The position numbers were made by a program, and so were the translations under genes. Below the pieces are notes generated by a model. That model did no database searches. It worked only from the letters and a program-made list of their open reading frames with translations, and was not told the DNA's origin. From contig NZ_VDRC01000001.1 in NCBI RefSeq assembly GCF_007667425.1, positions 1,642,595-1,706,594 on the forward strand: DNA of 64,000 bases, given 5' to 3'. Shown piece by piece: positions 1 to 9,599 of the stretch. Source of the stretch: Microbacterium sp. 1.5R. Its GTDB lineage: Bacteria > Actinomycetota > Actinomycetes > Actinomycetales > Microbacteriaceae. How positions within the stretch are numbered: the stretch's first letter is position 1; the number at the start of each line of letters is the position of its first letter.

Positions 1-61
1 CCCGCTCCGCGACCTGGGCCAGCGTCGGGCGCGACGTCGCGCCGGTCTGCGTGCTGGTCAT
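1..61 (-). CDS. LacI-family transcriptional regulator (5' end only)
   Basis: Only the first 20 codons are in the window. The reverse strand reads MTSTQTGATSRPTLAQVAER, and the PTLAQVAER part is the usual start of a LacI/GalR helix-turn-helix. An AAGGGGATCC stretch just before the ATG can serve as ribosome binding site. The gene is divergent from the large GH92 mannosidase at 297, and a perfect CG-centred palindrome lies between them, so control of the mannosidase is the natural inference. Effector and C-terminal domain are outside the window. Confidence 0.75.
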   Translation of the reverse strand, partial: MTSTQTGATSRPTLAQVAER

Positions 62-102
62 GGATCCCCTTGTCGCCCGCGGATCGCGGATAGCTCATTA
101 TG

Positions 103-163
103 GCCGTCGGCCACTGCTCCGGCCTCGAGTCGCCCCGTGAATCGGCCTGCCGTCGGCCACTGC
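103..163. repeat. 15-bp direct repeat in divergent promoter region
   Basis: The 15-mer GCCGTCGGCCACTGC occurs perfectly at 103-117 and again at 149-163, giving a 46-bp period. A related CCGTCGGTGA follows at about 172. The repeats lie between the LacI-type regulator and the GH92 gene. They may be a local duplication or an additional binding site. No function is known. Confidence 0.6.
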
Positions 164-206
164 ATCGGCCTTCCGTCGGTGACGGACGCTGTGATAGCGT
201 CCAGCG

Positions 207-224
207 TATGACAGCGATGTCATA
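207..224. promoter_or_regulatory. candidate LacI-family operator
   Basis: A perfect inverted repeat TATGACA-GCGA-TGTCATA with a central CG, the geometry usual for LacI-family operators. It is 73 bp upstream of the GH92 start and in the divergent region shared with the LacI-type gene. The regulatory link is inferred from position and symmetry. Confidence 0.6.
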
Positions 225-296
225 TATCGGTCATCCCGACGACGAGTCGGAGAGGCCGCATCAGCGACACACCGTAGTGGAGTTAGAGGAGCAGTC

Positions 297-3200
297 ATGA
301 GGGTCCCCACCCCGAGCACCCACCGAGCCGCCAGACGGTCCTGGGCGGCCGCCGGTGTCGCCGTCACCGTCGGTCTGGGCATGCTCACTCCGCTGTCGGC
401 GTCGGCTGCGGGCGAGACGACCTTCTCCTCCTCCTCCTTCGAGTCCGATGACGCGACGCCCGCCCTCACCGGTACCGGTGAGTCCGTGAACGTGACGGGC
501 AGCCGCTTCGAACCCGGCAGCGTCCTCGGCGACGTAGTCGCCGTGACGGCATCCGCAGAGAACGCCCCGAACGAGTCGGCGGCCTTCGTCGCCGACGGCA
601 ACGCCTCATCGAAGTGGCTCGCCTTCGCGAACACGGGCTGGGTGCAGTATCGGCTGGGTGCCGCCCAGCCGATGGTGCGGTACACGCTGACCTCGGGCAA
701 CGACGCCCAGGAACGAGACCCCAGGGACTTCCGAGTGCAGGGCTCCAACGACGGCACCGACTGGGTGACCGTCGACGAGCGCTCCGGCGAACTCTTCTCC
801 GGACGCGGTGAGACCCGCTCGTTCACCCTGGATGCGCCCAGCGCCGAGTACCTGTACTACCGCCTCGACGTCCTCGCCACGCGCACTCCGAGCGCGGGCA
901 TCGTGCAGCTCGCCGGATGGGAGCCGATCGCCGTGGACGGCGCGACCCCCGCGCCCGGCGACCTCTTCCTGCAGGTCGGCAACGGACCCTCCAGCTCCGA
1001 CACGGCGAAGACCGGCGTCGGCTTCACGGGAACCCAGGCTCTGCAGTACGTCGGACGCCACCTCGACGCCGGTCCCGCCTCGTCGACGAGCGTGCTCTAC
1101 GACGACGTGGCGATCGACGTCACCGACGACAGCGAGCTGTCGTATCTCGTCTTCCCCGTGCTCGACGGCGAGCAGACGTACGCCGCGACCTTCGCGGCCG
1201 TCGATCTCACGTTCGACGACGGCTCGACGCTGTCGGCGAGCGACGCCACGGACTCGTACGGCTACGGGGCGAACGCGCGTGCGCAGGGTCAGGCGAACGT
1301 GCTCTGGCCCAACCAGTGGAACAAGGTGACCGTCGACCTGAGCCAGTTCGCCGGGCGGACCATCGACGACATCCTCTTCCGATACGACCACCCGGGCGCC
1401 GACGTCACGGGCGTCGAGGTGCCGACCGGGGCGACCGCCTTCGGCGGGTGGCTCGACGACGTCACGATCGACGCGGCCGCGCAGCGCGACACGTCCGACG
1501 GACTCGTCTCATACGTCGACACCCGCCGCGGCACGAATTCGACGGGCGGATTCTCGCGCGGCAACAATCTGCCCGCGACCGCCTGGCCCAACGGGTTCAA
1601 CTTCATCACCCCGATGACGAACGCCGACAACGTCGGCACGATCTATCAGTACCAGCGGGCGAACAACGCGCAGAATCTCCCCGCGCTCAACGGCATCGGG
1701 TTCTCGCACCAGCCGAGCATCTGGATGGGGGACCGCAACCAGATCGCCGTACTGCCCGCCGCGAACGGCAACCCCACATCGTCGCTAGACGACCGCAAGC
1801 TCACCTTCCGCCATGAGAACGAGACCGCTCGGCCCGACATCTACAGCGTCGAGTTCGACAACGGCATCGAGACGTCCGTCACCGCGACCGATCACGGCGC
1901 CGTCTACCGCTTCGCCTTCACCGGTGACGCGAGCTCCGTGCTCATCGATCAGCTCGTCGACTCCTCGAAGCTCCGCATCGACGGCGACACGGTCTCGGGT
2001 TGGGTCGACGGCGGCTCGGGGTGGCCAGGACGGACGCGCATGTTCGTCTACGGCACCTTCGATCGCGCGCCGCTGGCATCCGGGGCCACCACGCAGGGCG
2101 ACCGCAACGACACCGCCCGATACGCCGCCTTCGACACCAGCAGCGACCGCACGGTCGAGTTGCGCCTGTCTTCGTCGTTCATCTCGCAGGATCAGGCGCG
2201 CAAGAACCACGAGTTCGAACTGCAGGGAGTCTCGTTCGATGGGGCGCACGCAGCGGTCCGAGACGCGTGGAACGAGCGCCTGGGCGTCATCCACGACGTG
2301 GAGGGTGCGACCGACACGCAGCTCGTGACCCTGTACTCGAGCCTGTACCGCCTGAATCTGTACCCGAACTCGCAGTTCGAGAACACCGGGTCGAAGGCCG
2401 ACCCGGTCTACCAGTACGCGAGCCCGGTCTCGGCGACCGACGGCAGCGCCAGCGATGACCGGACCAACGCCAAGATCGTGGATGGCAAGGTGTACGTCAA
2501 CAACGGCTTCTGGGACACCTACCGCACGGCATGGCCGCTGTACTCGCTGCTGTACCCCGACGTCACCGAAGAGCTCGTCGACGGATTCGTGCAGCAGTAC
2601 CGTGACGGCGGGTGGGTGGCGCGGTGGTCGTCGCCCGGGTACGCCGACCTGATGACGGGCACCAGCTCCGACGTCGCGTTCGCCGAGGCGTACCTCGCGG
2701 GTGCGCTCGACACCGACACGGCGCTCGAGGCCTACGATGCCGCGGTCAAGAACGCCACCGTGCTGCCGGCATCCAACGCCGTCGGCCGGAAGGGACTCGC
2801 CCAGTCGATCTTCCTCGGATACACCGAGGCGACCACGCATGAGAGTGCATCTTGGGGCCTCGAGGGCTACATCAACGACTTCGGCATCGCGGAGATGGCG
2901 AAGAAGCTGGCGGAGGACCCGGCCACCCCGGCGGACCGCGTCGCGCAGCTGAGGGAGGAGGCGACGTACTTCGAGGCTCGTGCCGCGCACTACGTCGAGA
3001 TGTTCAACCCCGACGCCGGGACCTTCACCTCCCGGAACGCCGACGGGTCGTGGACCTCGGGTGCCGACTTCGACAAGAAGGCGTGGGGCGGCGCGTTCAC
3101 CGAGGCCAGCGCCTGGACCTTCGGATTCCACGCCCCGCACGACGTCGACGGCCTCGCCGCCCTCTACGGCGGCCGCCAGGGCCTGCTCGATGTCATGCAC

Positions 3201-6200
3201 GACTTCCTCACCGTCCGCGAGAAGGCCGACTACTCCGGCATCCACGAAGCCCGCGAAGCACGCGACGTGCGACTCGGCATGCTGGGCATGTCGAACCAGA
3301 TCGCCCACCACATCCCGTACGTGCTCGCCGAGGCCGGCGACCCCGCGGGAGCGCAGGCGCTGATCCGCGACATCCAGGACCGTCTCTTCGTCGGATCCGA
3401 CATCGGCCAGGGCTACCCGGGCGATGAGGACAACGGCGAGTTCTCGGCCTGGTACGTCTTCTCGGCGCTCGGCTTCTACCCGCTCGAGGTGGGTTCGGGC
3501 GACTACACGATCGGCACTCCCCTGTTCGACAGCGCGACGCTGTCGATCGGCGGCACCGATCTCGTCGTGAACGCCCCGGGGGCCTCGGCAGGGGCCGACT
3601 ACGTGGGCGGCGTGACCCTCAACGGTCAACCGATCACCGAGACCACGTTCGACGGCGACCTGCTTCGTTCCGGCGGCCGCCTCGACTTCTCGATGAGCGC
3701 GACACCGCAGGCATGGGGCGCGAAGGACCTCACCGAGAAGCTCGATGTGCCGACCACTCTCGTCGACGCCACGAAGGCCGGTCGCGGTGCGCTCGCCGCA
3801 GCGGACGGCACTCCCGTCGGCGCTCTCGTCGACGACAACATGAACTCGACCGTCGCGTTCGACGGCGACTCCGCCGAGCTGGTGTGGACCTCGCAGTCCG
3901 GCCCGGTCTCGATCGGCCAGTACACGCTGACCAGTGCGTCGAAAGCGGCCGCTCCCGCGAGCTGGACGCTCTCCGGTTCGCTCGACGGCACGTCGTGGAC
4001 CGAGCTCGACAGCCGCGAGGGTGAGACCTTCGCGTGGGACTCTCAGACGCGTCCGTTCACGGCGCAGGGCAACAGTGGCTACACGAGCGTCAAGCTCGAG
4101 CTGAAGAGCGGTGGGCCCGCGCTGGCGCTGTCGGAGATCGAGCTGTTCGCCTCCGCATCCGCGGCCGACGGCCTCACGATCTCGGCCGGCGCCCCGCAGC
4201 GCATCGCGGTCGGGACGGAGTTCACCGGACCCCTCGCCACGATCGTCGGCACCGAGACCGAGGCCTCCGGGTACGACGTCACGGTCGACTACCGCGACGG
4301 CGAGGCCGTGGACGACGTGGTCCTCACCCGCGACGAGCTCGGCGGATGGAAGGTCACCGCCCCGCACACGTTCACGGCGCCCGGCACGTACTCGGCGGTC
4401 GTCACCGTGCGCGACTCCTCGGGGGCGACGGCGCAGGCCGTCGCGACGATCGAGGTGTTCCGCGACGAGACGCTGGTGGGCGGGTTCAACAACGTCTGCA
4501 TCGGCGATCTCGGCGTGACCGCGGCGAACTGCGACTCGCAGGGCCACGGCTACTTCCGCGACAAGCTCGCGGCGGACGGCTTCGTGCAGGGCGAGACCCT
4601 GACGGTGCCGGGGACGACGCTGACGTACGACCTGCCCGCCGTCCCGGCCGGCGCGCCCGACAACATCACGGGCGAGGGCCAGACGGTGAAGTTCTCGCTC
4701 GGGACGGGCGCGACGCAGATCGCGTTCGTCGGCACCGCCACCGAGAGCAACCGCGACTCGGATGCCGTGCTGCACTTCACCGACGGCACGACGCAGACCA
4801 TCACCATCAGCCTCGGCGACTGGGTGGGCGCCTCGGGCAACCCGTACAAGGGGAACACCGTGCTCACCGTGTCGGAGGGTCGCCTCTCGGGCACGGCGGC
4901 GGAGTCGAGCGTCAAGAACACGGCGATCTACGCCACCGCGCCGATCGCCCTTGCTCTCGACGACGACGGCGCACCCAAGGTGGTCGAGTCGCTGACGATG
5001 CCGAAGGAGGCGGGGTCGCTCAACGACGGACGCGTGCACGTGTTCGCGATCGCCTCGGACGGCGACCGCTCGGCATCCACCGAGCTCGCGGTCGAGGCCG
5101 GCGTCGTCGACGAGCAGGTCACCGACGTCGAGTTCACCGCGGCCTTCGCCACCGTGACCGGCGGTCTCGGCGAGACGACCGCGGTCGTGAACTGGGGCGA
5201 CGGATCGCCCGTCTCCCGGGTCGACGTGGTCGACGGCGCGGTCGAGGGAACCCACACCTACGGGCGGGCCGGCACCTACACGGTCAGCATCACCGCCGAC
5301 GACGGCGTGAAGTCGGCTGCTACGCAGCTGACGATCGTGGTGGCGGACCCCGTGCCGGTGTACACCCCCGAGATCCAGGCACCGGCCCAGGCCGCGCCGG
5401 GCGAGACGGTCGAGATCACCGGCATCGGCTTCGCTCCCGACGAGAACGTGTCGCTGCGCATCGATGACGAGCAGCCGGTCGCGGTGCAGGCCGGCCGGGA
5501 CGGGTCGATCAGCGGATCGATCGTCGTGCCGAGCGGCGCCCTCGACGGCGACCACCCGGTCATCGCGCTCGGTGACGTGTCGCTGGTCGAGGCGAGGACG
5601 TCGCTGCTCGTCGTCGGCGAGACGACGATACCGAAGTCCACGTCCGTCTCACTGACGGCGGGCTCTGACGACCCCGTCGCCGGCGAGACCATCCCGCTCG
5701 TCGCCACGGTGACGCCGTCGGGCGCCGCGGGAACGGTGGAGTTCGTCGAGGGCGACCTCGTCGTGGGGTCGGCGAGTGTCTCCGCCGGAGTCGCCACCGC
5801 CGACGTGCGCATCGCGACCTCGGGGCAGCACACCTACACGGCCCGGTTCGTGCCGGCCGACGCGGACGCGTTCCTGCCGTCGACGTCGTTGCCGCTGACG
5901 ATAGACGTCCGAGACACCCCGGTGCTGCAGGCCGAGATCGTGATCGGACAGGATCGTGTCGTGCAGGGCGGGACGGTCGAGATCGTGGGTCGCGGCTTCG
6001 CCGCCGGCGAGCTCATCACCATCACGCTGTTCTCGGAGCCGGTGCGCCTCGCCGAGGTCACGGGCGACGGGACGGGAGGGTTCCGCGCGACGGTCACCAT
6101 TCCGGCGGAAACCGCGGTCGGCGTCCACACGGTGGTGGCCGAGGGAACGGCATCCGACCTCAGTGCGGAGGGTGCGCTCGAGGTCACCGCGGCAGCATCG

Positions 6201-6344
6201 ACGGGTGGCGGTCTCGGTGGAGGTCTCGGGGACGGCCTCGCCGGCACCGGTGGTGCGGTGCCCATCGCCCTGATCGCGCTGATGCTCGGTCTGCTCGCGA
6301 CGGGCGGCGTGCTGTTCCTGCGGCGTCGGCGGACCGAGGTCTGA
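297..6344 (+). CDS. wall-anchored multidomain GH92 alpha-mannosidase
   Basis: A 2015-residue secreted enzyme. A signal peptide covers about residues 1-38 (ASA-AGE cleavage). A discoidin-like (F5/8C) module lies at about 75-212 and a jelly-roll-like stretch at 225-395. The GH92 catalytic region is about 400-1140: WDTYRTAWPLYSLLYPD, GMSNQIAHHIPYV, and the acidic GDEDNGEFSAWYVFSALGF block typical of the family. A second discoidin-like module (1175-1290), PKD-like modules (1295-1388 and 1590-1683), an unassigned module (1390-1590) and Ig/IPT-like repeats follow. The C-terminus is a sortase signal: LAGTG at 1981-1985, a hydrophobic helix, then RRRR. GH92 enzymes are calcium-dependent exo-mannosidases acting on mannans and N-glycans. 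GAGGAG lies at good spacing before the ATG. A class E sortase, which uses LAXTG, is encoded at 13208. Confidence 0.9.
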   Translation: MRVPTPSTHRAARRSWAAAGVAVTVGLGMLTPLSASAAGETTFSSSSFESDDATPALTGTGESVNVTGSRFEPGSVLGDVVAVTASAENAPNESAAFVADGNASSKWLAFANTGWVQYRLGAAQPMVRYTLTSGNDAQERDPRDFRVQGSNDGTDWVTVDERSGELFSGRGETRSFTLDAPSAEYLYYRLDVLATRTPSAGIVQLAGWEPIAVDGATPAPGDLFLQVGNGPSSSDTAKTGVGFTGTQALQYVGRHLDAGPASSTSVLYDDVAIDVTDDSELSYLVFPVLDGEQTYAATFAAVDLTFDDGSTLSASDATDSYGYGANARAQGQANVLWPNQWNKVTVDLSQFAGRTIDDILFRYDHPGADVTGVEVPTGATAFGGWLDDVTIDAAAQRDTSDGLVSYVDTRRGTNSTGGFSRGNNLPATAWPNGFNFITPMTNADNVGTIYQYQRANNAQNLPALNGIGFSHQPSIWMGDRNQIAVLPAANGNPTSSLDDRKLTFRHENETARPDIYSVEFDNGIETSVTATDHGAVYRFAFTGDASSVLIDQLVDSSKLRIDGDTVSGWVDGGSGWPGRTRMFVYGTFDRAPLASGATTQGDRNDTARYAAFDTSSDRTVELRLSSSFISQDQARKNHEFELQGVSFDGAHAAVRDAWNERLGVIHDVEGATDTQLVTLYSSLYRLNLYPNSQFENTGSKADPVYQYASPVSATDGSASDDRTNAKIVDGKVYVNNGFWDTYRTAWPLYSLLYPDVTEELVDGFVQQYRDGGWVARWSSPGYADLMTGTSSDVAFAEAYLAGALDTDTALEAYDAAVKNATVLPASNAVGRKGLAQSIFLGYTEATTHESASWGLEGYINDFGIAEMAKKLAEDPATPADRVAQLREEATYFEARAAHYVEMFNPDAGTFTSRNADGSWTSGADFDKKAWGGAFTEASAWTFGFHAPHDVDGLAALYGGRQGLLDVMHDFLTVREKADYSGIHEAREARDVRLGMLGMSNQIAHHIPYVLAEAGDPAGAQALIRDIQDRLFVGSDIGQGYPGDEDNGEFSAWYVFSALGFYPLEVGSGDYTIGTPLFDSATLSIGGTDLVVNAPGASAGADYVGGVTLNGQPITETTFDGDLLRSGGRLDFSMSATPQAWGAKDLTEKLDVPTTLVDATKAGRGALAAADGTPVGALVDDNMNSTVAFDGDSAELVWTSQSGPVSIGQYTLTSASKAAAPASWTLSGSLDGTSWTELDSREGETFAWDSQTRPFTAQGNSGYTSVKLELKSGGPALALSEIELFASASAADGLTISAGAPQRIAVGTEFTGPLATIVGTETEASGYDVTVDYRDGEAVDDVVLTRDELGGWKVTAPHTFTAPGTYSAVVTVRDSSGATAQAVATIEVFRDETLVGGFNNVCIGDLGVTAANCDSQGHGYFRDKLAADGFVQGETLTVPGTTLTYDLPAVPAGAPDNITGEGQTVKFSLGTGATQIAFVGTATESNRDSDAVLHFTDGTTQTITISLGDWVGASGNPYKGNTVLTVSEGRLSGTAAESSVKNTAIYATAPIALALDDDGAPKVVESLTMPKEAGSLNDGRVHVFAIASDGDRSASTELAVEAGVVDEQVTDVEFTAAFATVTGGLGETTAVVNWGDGSPVSRVDVVDGAVEGTHTYGRAGTYTVSITADDGVKSAATQLTIVVADPVPVYTPEIQAPAQAAPGETVEITGIGFAPDENVSLRIDDEQPVAVQAGRDGSISGSIVVPSGALDGDHPVIALGDVSLVEARTSLLVVGETTIPKSTSVSLTAGSDDPVAGETIPLVATVTPSGAAGTVEFVEGDLVVGSASVSAGVATADVRIATSGQHTYTARFVPADADAFLPSTSLPLTIDVRDTPVLQAEIVIGQDRVVQGGTVEIVGRGFAAGELITITLFSEPVRLAEVTGDGTGGFRATVTIPAETAVGVHTVVAEGTASDLSAEGALEVTAAASTGGGLGGGLGDGLAGTGGAVPIALIALMLGLLATGGVLFLRRRRTEV

Positions 6345-6360
6345 TCAGGCTCACCGTCTC

Positions 6361-6430
6361 GGGAGGAGAACTCGCCCTTGGGAGGAGGATCCGCGCGGAT
6401 TCCTCCTCCCAAGGCCGAGATGTTCGCCCG
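6361..6430. repeat. dispersed intergenic hairpin repeat, copy 1
   Basis: The element begins GGAGGAGAAC and contains a long hairpin at 6378-6412 with arms TTGGGAGGAGGA and TCCTCCTCCCAA around a GC-rich palindrome. GCCGAGAT follows. A second copy at 23914-23982 shares GGAGGAGAAC, the 17-mer CGCGGATTCCTCCTCCC and CGAGAT in the same order. Lying between the converging GH92 and M24 genes, it could also act as a terminator. Confidence 0.7.
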
Positions 6431-6482
6431 CACGACACGCGGCGAGGCGGATGGGACCGAGGATGCCGCGGCCGACGCCGCC

Positions 6483-7598
6483 TCAGACGGCGGTGAGAGC
6501 GTGCGGGGTCTCGTTCAGCCGCTCGCACCCGTCGGCGGTCACGACGACGATGTCCTCGATGCGGGCACCCCACTCCTTCGCGAAGTAGATGCCGGGCTCG
6601 ATGCTGAACGCCATGCCCTCGCGCAGCACCAGGTCATTTCCCGGGGCGATGTAGGGCTCCTCGTGCACCGAGACGCCGATGCCGTGCCCGGTGCGGTGCA
6701 GGAACGCCTCCGCCAGGCCGGCCTCGGCCAGCACGCCGCGCGCCGCCGCGTCGACCTGCTCGGCGGTGACCCCCGGCCGCACGGCGTCGACGGCAGCCTG
6801 CTGGGCACGCACGAGCACCGCGATGCGCTCGGCCGCGACGGAGTCGGGCGTGCCCACGACATAGGTGCGGGTGCTGTCGGAGTTGTAGCCGCTCGGCACC
6901 GCTCCCCCGATGTCGACCACGACGACATCGCCGTCGACGATCACCCGGTCCGACACCTCGTGGTGCGGGTCGGCGCCGTTCGGCCCGGAGCCCACGATCA
7001 CGAACTCGACCGTGCGGTGACCCTCGTCGACGATCGACGCGGCGATGTCAGCGGCGACCTCGCGCTCGGTGCGCCCGGCGCGCAGCCACTCGGGCACGCG
7101 CCGATGCACGGCATCGATCGCCCTGCCGGCTCGGCGCAGTTCGGCGATCTCGTCGGCATCCTTGATCATGCGCCCTTCACGCAGCACGGGTGTCGCGAGT
7201 TCGAGGCTGACCCCGAGAAGGTCGGCGAGCGGGATGACGTGCAACGCCGGCAGGGCGTCGGACACGCCGACGCGGCTCGCGCCGGTGAGGATGCCGGCGA
7301 CGAGACCATGCGGGTCGTCGCCGTCGACCCAGTCGGAGATCGCGAGACCGAGATCCCCGACGGCGGTGCTGCGCACCTTCGCGAGCTCCATGCGCGGCAC
7401 GACGACGGTCGGAGCGATGCCCGGCCCGAGCACGAGGGCGGTGAGGCGCTCGATCGTGTCGCCCTCGACACCGACGAGGTACTGCAGATCAGGGCCGGGG
7501 CCGACGACGATGCCGTCGAGACCGGCCTCGGCGGCGAGGGCGGAGGCGCGGTCGAGACGCGAGGCATGGACGGATGCGGGGAACGACGTGGTGGTCAC
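6483..7598 (-). CDS. M24-family metallopeptidase (Xaa-Pro aminopeptidase-like)
   Basis: About 371 residues with a creatinase-type N-terminal domain (1-130) and a pita-bread catalytic domain. The five metal ligands can be seen: the two Asp in VVVDIGG and SDSTRTYVVG, His in HRTGHGIG, Glu in FSIEPGIYF and Glu in ARIEDIVVV. This makes it a cytoplasmic dimetal aminopeptidase P or dipeptidase type enzyme that removes residues before proline. I chose the GTG at 7598 because TAGCGT (7606-7611) lies 7 nt before it, the leaderless pattern seen elsewhere in the window. A GTG at 7607 would add three residues. It is transcribed alone. Confidence 0.85.
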   Translation of the reverse strand: MTTTSFPASVHASRLDRASALAAEAGLDGIVVGPGPDLQYLVGVEGDTIERLTALVLGPGIAPTVVVPRMELAKVRSTAVGDLGLAISDWVDGDDPHGLVAGILTGASRVGVSDALPALHVIPLADLLGVSLELATPVLREGRMIKDADEIAELRRAGRAIDAVHRRVPEWLRAGRTEREVAADIAASIVDEGHRTVEFVIVGSGPNGADPHHEVSDRVIVDGDVVVVDIGGAVPSGYNSDSTRTYVVGTPDSVAAERIAVLVRAQQAAVDAVRPGVTAEQVDAAARGVLAEAGLAEAFLHRTGHGIGVSVHEEPYIAPGNDLVLREGMAFSIEPGIYFAKEWGARIEDIVVVTADGCERLNETPHALTAV

Positions 7599-7639
7599 GG
7601 CATCCACGCTACTGCGCGACGATCCGCAGCGAACCCGAG

Positions 7640-7671
7640 CCTCGCCCTCCCGGCGGACCGGGAGGGCGAGG
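7640..7671 (-). terminator. hairpin terminator after the LPMO gene
   Basis: A 14-bp perfect stem, CCTCGCCCTCCCGG and its complement, around a CGGA loop. It lies 40 bp beyond the LPMO stop. No strong T-run follows, as is usual in high-GC actinobacteria. Confidence 0.7.
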
Positions 7672-7710
7672 TCGGCAGCGGTCCAGCGACCGCGGTCGGT
7701 GACCGGACGG

Positions 7711-8895
7711 TCAGTGGCTGTGCGTCACGGGCTGCCAGAGCGACAGGGCGGTGATCCACGACGGGTCGCCCCAGGAGCGGTGCGTCTGCACCGCTCGGTA
7801 GACTACGCCGTCATGCTGGCGCAGGTCGCCACGCGTGTAGACCCCGGTCGGGCTCCAGACCGCGACGCCCTCGACGGGCGGGGCCACCGGGGGAGTGGGG
7901 GGTGTCGTCGGGGTGGGCGGCGATGTGGGCGGTGCGGTGGTCGGAGTGGTGGTCGGTGCCGCGTTCGTCGTCACGGTGAGGACGGAGCCGGTCGTCTCGC
8001 CGGCGGCTGAGACGGCGACGATCCGATAGCGGTAGGTCGTCGAAGCGGCGAGTCCCGTGTCGAGATGACGCGGTTGCGTCGCCGTGCCGACCGACGTGAA
8101 CGCGACGCCGTCGGTCGACCGCTCGACGCGGTACGACGTTGCCCCCTGGACGCCCTCCCACATGAGGTCGACGCTCGAGGCGGTTCGGCCCATCGCGTGC
8201 AGCCCGGTGGGTGCGCCCGGCGCCGACGGTGTGGCCGGCGGAACCACCGGCGGGGTCGGGGGCGTGGTCGGGGGCGTGATGCTCGGGCCGCCGCCCCGCA
8301 CGTCGATGTCGATCGTGTTGTAGAAGGCGTTCGCCGTGTCGGCGATGTCCCACACGGCGTAGATCACGTGATAGCCGGTGCGGTCCGACGGGATGGTGAG
8401 GGTGTGCGTGGTCGGCACACCGGGGATCCCGCCTCCGCCGTCGAAGGTCGCGAGCAGCTCGAGGTCGCCGCGGTCCAGGGGCGCGTCGACGTCCCATCCC
8501 TGCGTCGTGATGAAGTAGCGCCACTGCGCGGTGCGGTGCGCTGCCGTGAGGGTCCACGAGACCTGCACCGGTCCCGCCTGCACGACGTTCTTCGCCCAGC
8601 GGGTCGCGGACTGCTCGTCGAGAGTCTCGCCGAACAGGCCGCCGGCCGAGGCGAGCCGGCCGTCGGCCGGCCCGCCCGCGGGGAAGCCCTTCGGAGCCTC
8701 GAGGCTCTGCGGCTCGTAGGCGACATCGCCGCGGTCCGTGTTGGCCGTCCAGGCCGCGCGCGAGATGAGAGATGACGTGTCACCGCCGACGTATCCATGT
8801 GCGAGGGCCGACGGTGCGGGAGCGGCGAGCAGCCCGGTGGCTGCGACGGCGGCGACCGCGAGGGACGCGAATCCGATTCTGGGGAGAGTTTTCAC
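7711..8895 (-). CDS. secreted AA10 lytic polysaccharide monooxygenase with FnIII and CBM
   Basis: 394 residues. The signal peptide ends at SALA, so the mature protein starts with His (HGYV). This His and the one in LTAAHRTAQWRYF form the copper histidine brace of AA10 LPMOs. The catalytic domain covers about 34-205. A Pro/Thr linker, an FnIII domain (about 225-315), a second Thr/Pro linker and a C-terminal CBM5/12-like chitin-binding module (WSPTGVYTRGDLRQHDGVVYRAV, as two aromatic clusters) follow. The enzyme cleaves crystalline chitin (or cellulose) oxidatively outside the cell. The GTG start directly abuts GGAGG. It fits the amino-sugar operon at 30-36 kb as an upstream supplier of GlcNAc oligomers, though no shared regulation is visible. 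Confidence 0.92.
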   Translation of the reverse strand: MKTLPRIGFASLAVAAVAATGLLAAPAPSALAHGYVGGDTSSLISRAAWTANTDRGDVAYEPQSLEAPKGFPAGGPADGRLASAGGLFGETLDEQSATRWAKNVVQAGPVQVSWTLTAAHRTAQWRYFITTQGWDVDAPLDRGDLELLATFDGGGGIPGVPTTHTLTIPSDRTGYHVIYAVWDIADTANAFYNTIDIDVRGGGPSITPPTTPPTPPVVPPATPSAPGAPTGLHAMGRTASSVDLMWEGVQGATSYRVERSTDGVAFTSVGTATQPRHLDTGLAASTTYRYRIVAVSAAGETTGSVLTVTTNAAPTTTPTTAPPTSPPTPTTPPTPPVAPPVEGVAVWSPTGVYTRGDLRQHDGVVYRAVQTHRSWGDPSWITALSLWQPVTHSH

Positions 8896-9005
8896 CCTCC
8901 AGGAATACCGATGTGCGTCTCGGCATCCAAGGATCCGGCGGTATATAGCGTCGTGTCGCGGAGCAGGGACCGCACCCGGCAGGTCAGCCGCGCCGAGCCC
9001 TCAGG

Positions 9006-9452
9006 TCATGCCACCGCCGCTCGAACCCGCTCGGTCAGGAACTCCCTGTTCGCCGCATCGAGTTCCAGCACGGCGTAGGCGGTCGGCCACAGGGTGCCGT
9101 CGTCGAGGTTCGCGGGCTGCTCGAACCCGAACGTGCCGTACCGCGTCTTGAACTTGCCTGCCGGCTGGAAGAAGCACAGCACCTTGCCGTCCTTCGCCCA
9201 CGCGGGCATGCCGTAGTACGTGCGGGGCACCAGGTCGGGGGCAGCCTCGGACACGAGCACGTGCAGGCCCTCGGCGATCGCGCGATCGTCGTCGCCGAGC
9301 TTCTCGATCGCCGCCTTCAGGTCCGCCTCGCCCTCGGCTCTGGCCTGTTGGGGTGACTTCTTCGCCCGCGACCGCGCCTTGCGCTTGTCGGCCGCGGCCG
9401 CCTTCATGGCGTCGCGTTCTTCGGCACTGAATCCCGCGTCGTTCTCGGCCAT
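9006..9452 (-). CDS. DUF1801-like protein
   Basis: 148 residues starting MAENDAGFSAEERDAMK. A lysine/arginine-rich N-terminal helix (about 15-35) leads into a small alpha/beta fold with TYYGMPAWAKDGKVLCFFQPA and RYGTFGF, as in DUF1801/YdhG-type proteins, whose biochemical role is unknown. The start follows GAAGAGGAG at normal spacing. The gene stands alone, facing away from the Nudix gene. Confidence 0.75.
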   Translation of the reverse strand: MAENDAGFSAEERDAMKAAAADKRKARSRAKKSPQQARAEGEADLKAAIEKLGDDDRAIAEGLHVLVSEAAPDLVPRTYYGMPAWAKDGKVLCFFQPAGKFKTRYGTFGFEQPANLDDGTLWPTAYAVLELDAANREFLTERVRAAVA

Positions 9453-9599
9453 CGTCGGCTCCTCTTCCAGGTGATTCGGTATGCACTCACCATACGGATG
9501 CCGACTCCTCGCCGCACCATGAATCGTGACCGATCGCCCGTGCCGAGCCGGCGGCGTCGGATCCGACCGCAGTGCATGCGGGGCGATTAGGGTGGACGC

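Noticed and set aside
1785-5555. Long open frame (over 1200 codons) on the minus strand inside the GH92 gene
   Set aside because: High-GC codon bias leaves antisense frames open. The translation is Arg/Val/Asp-rich without motifs, while the plus strand has clear GH92 signatures.
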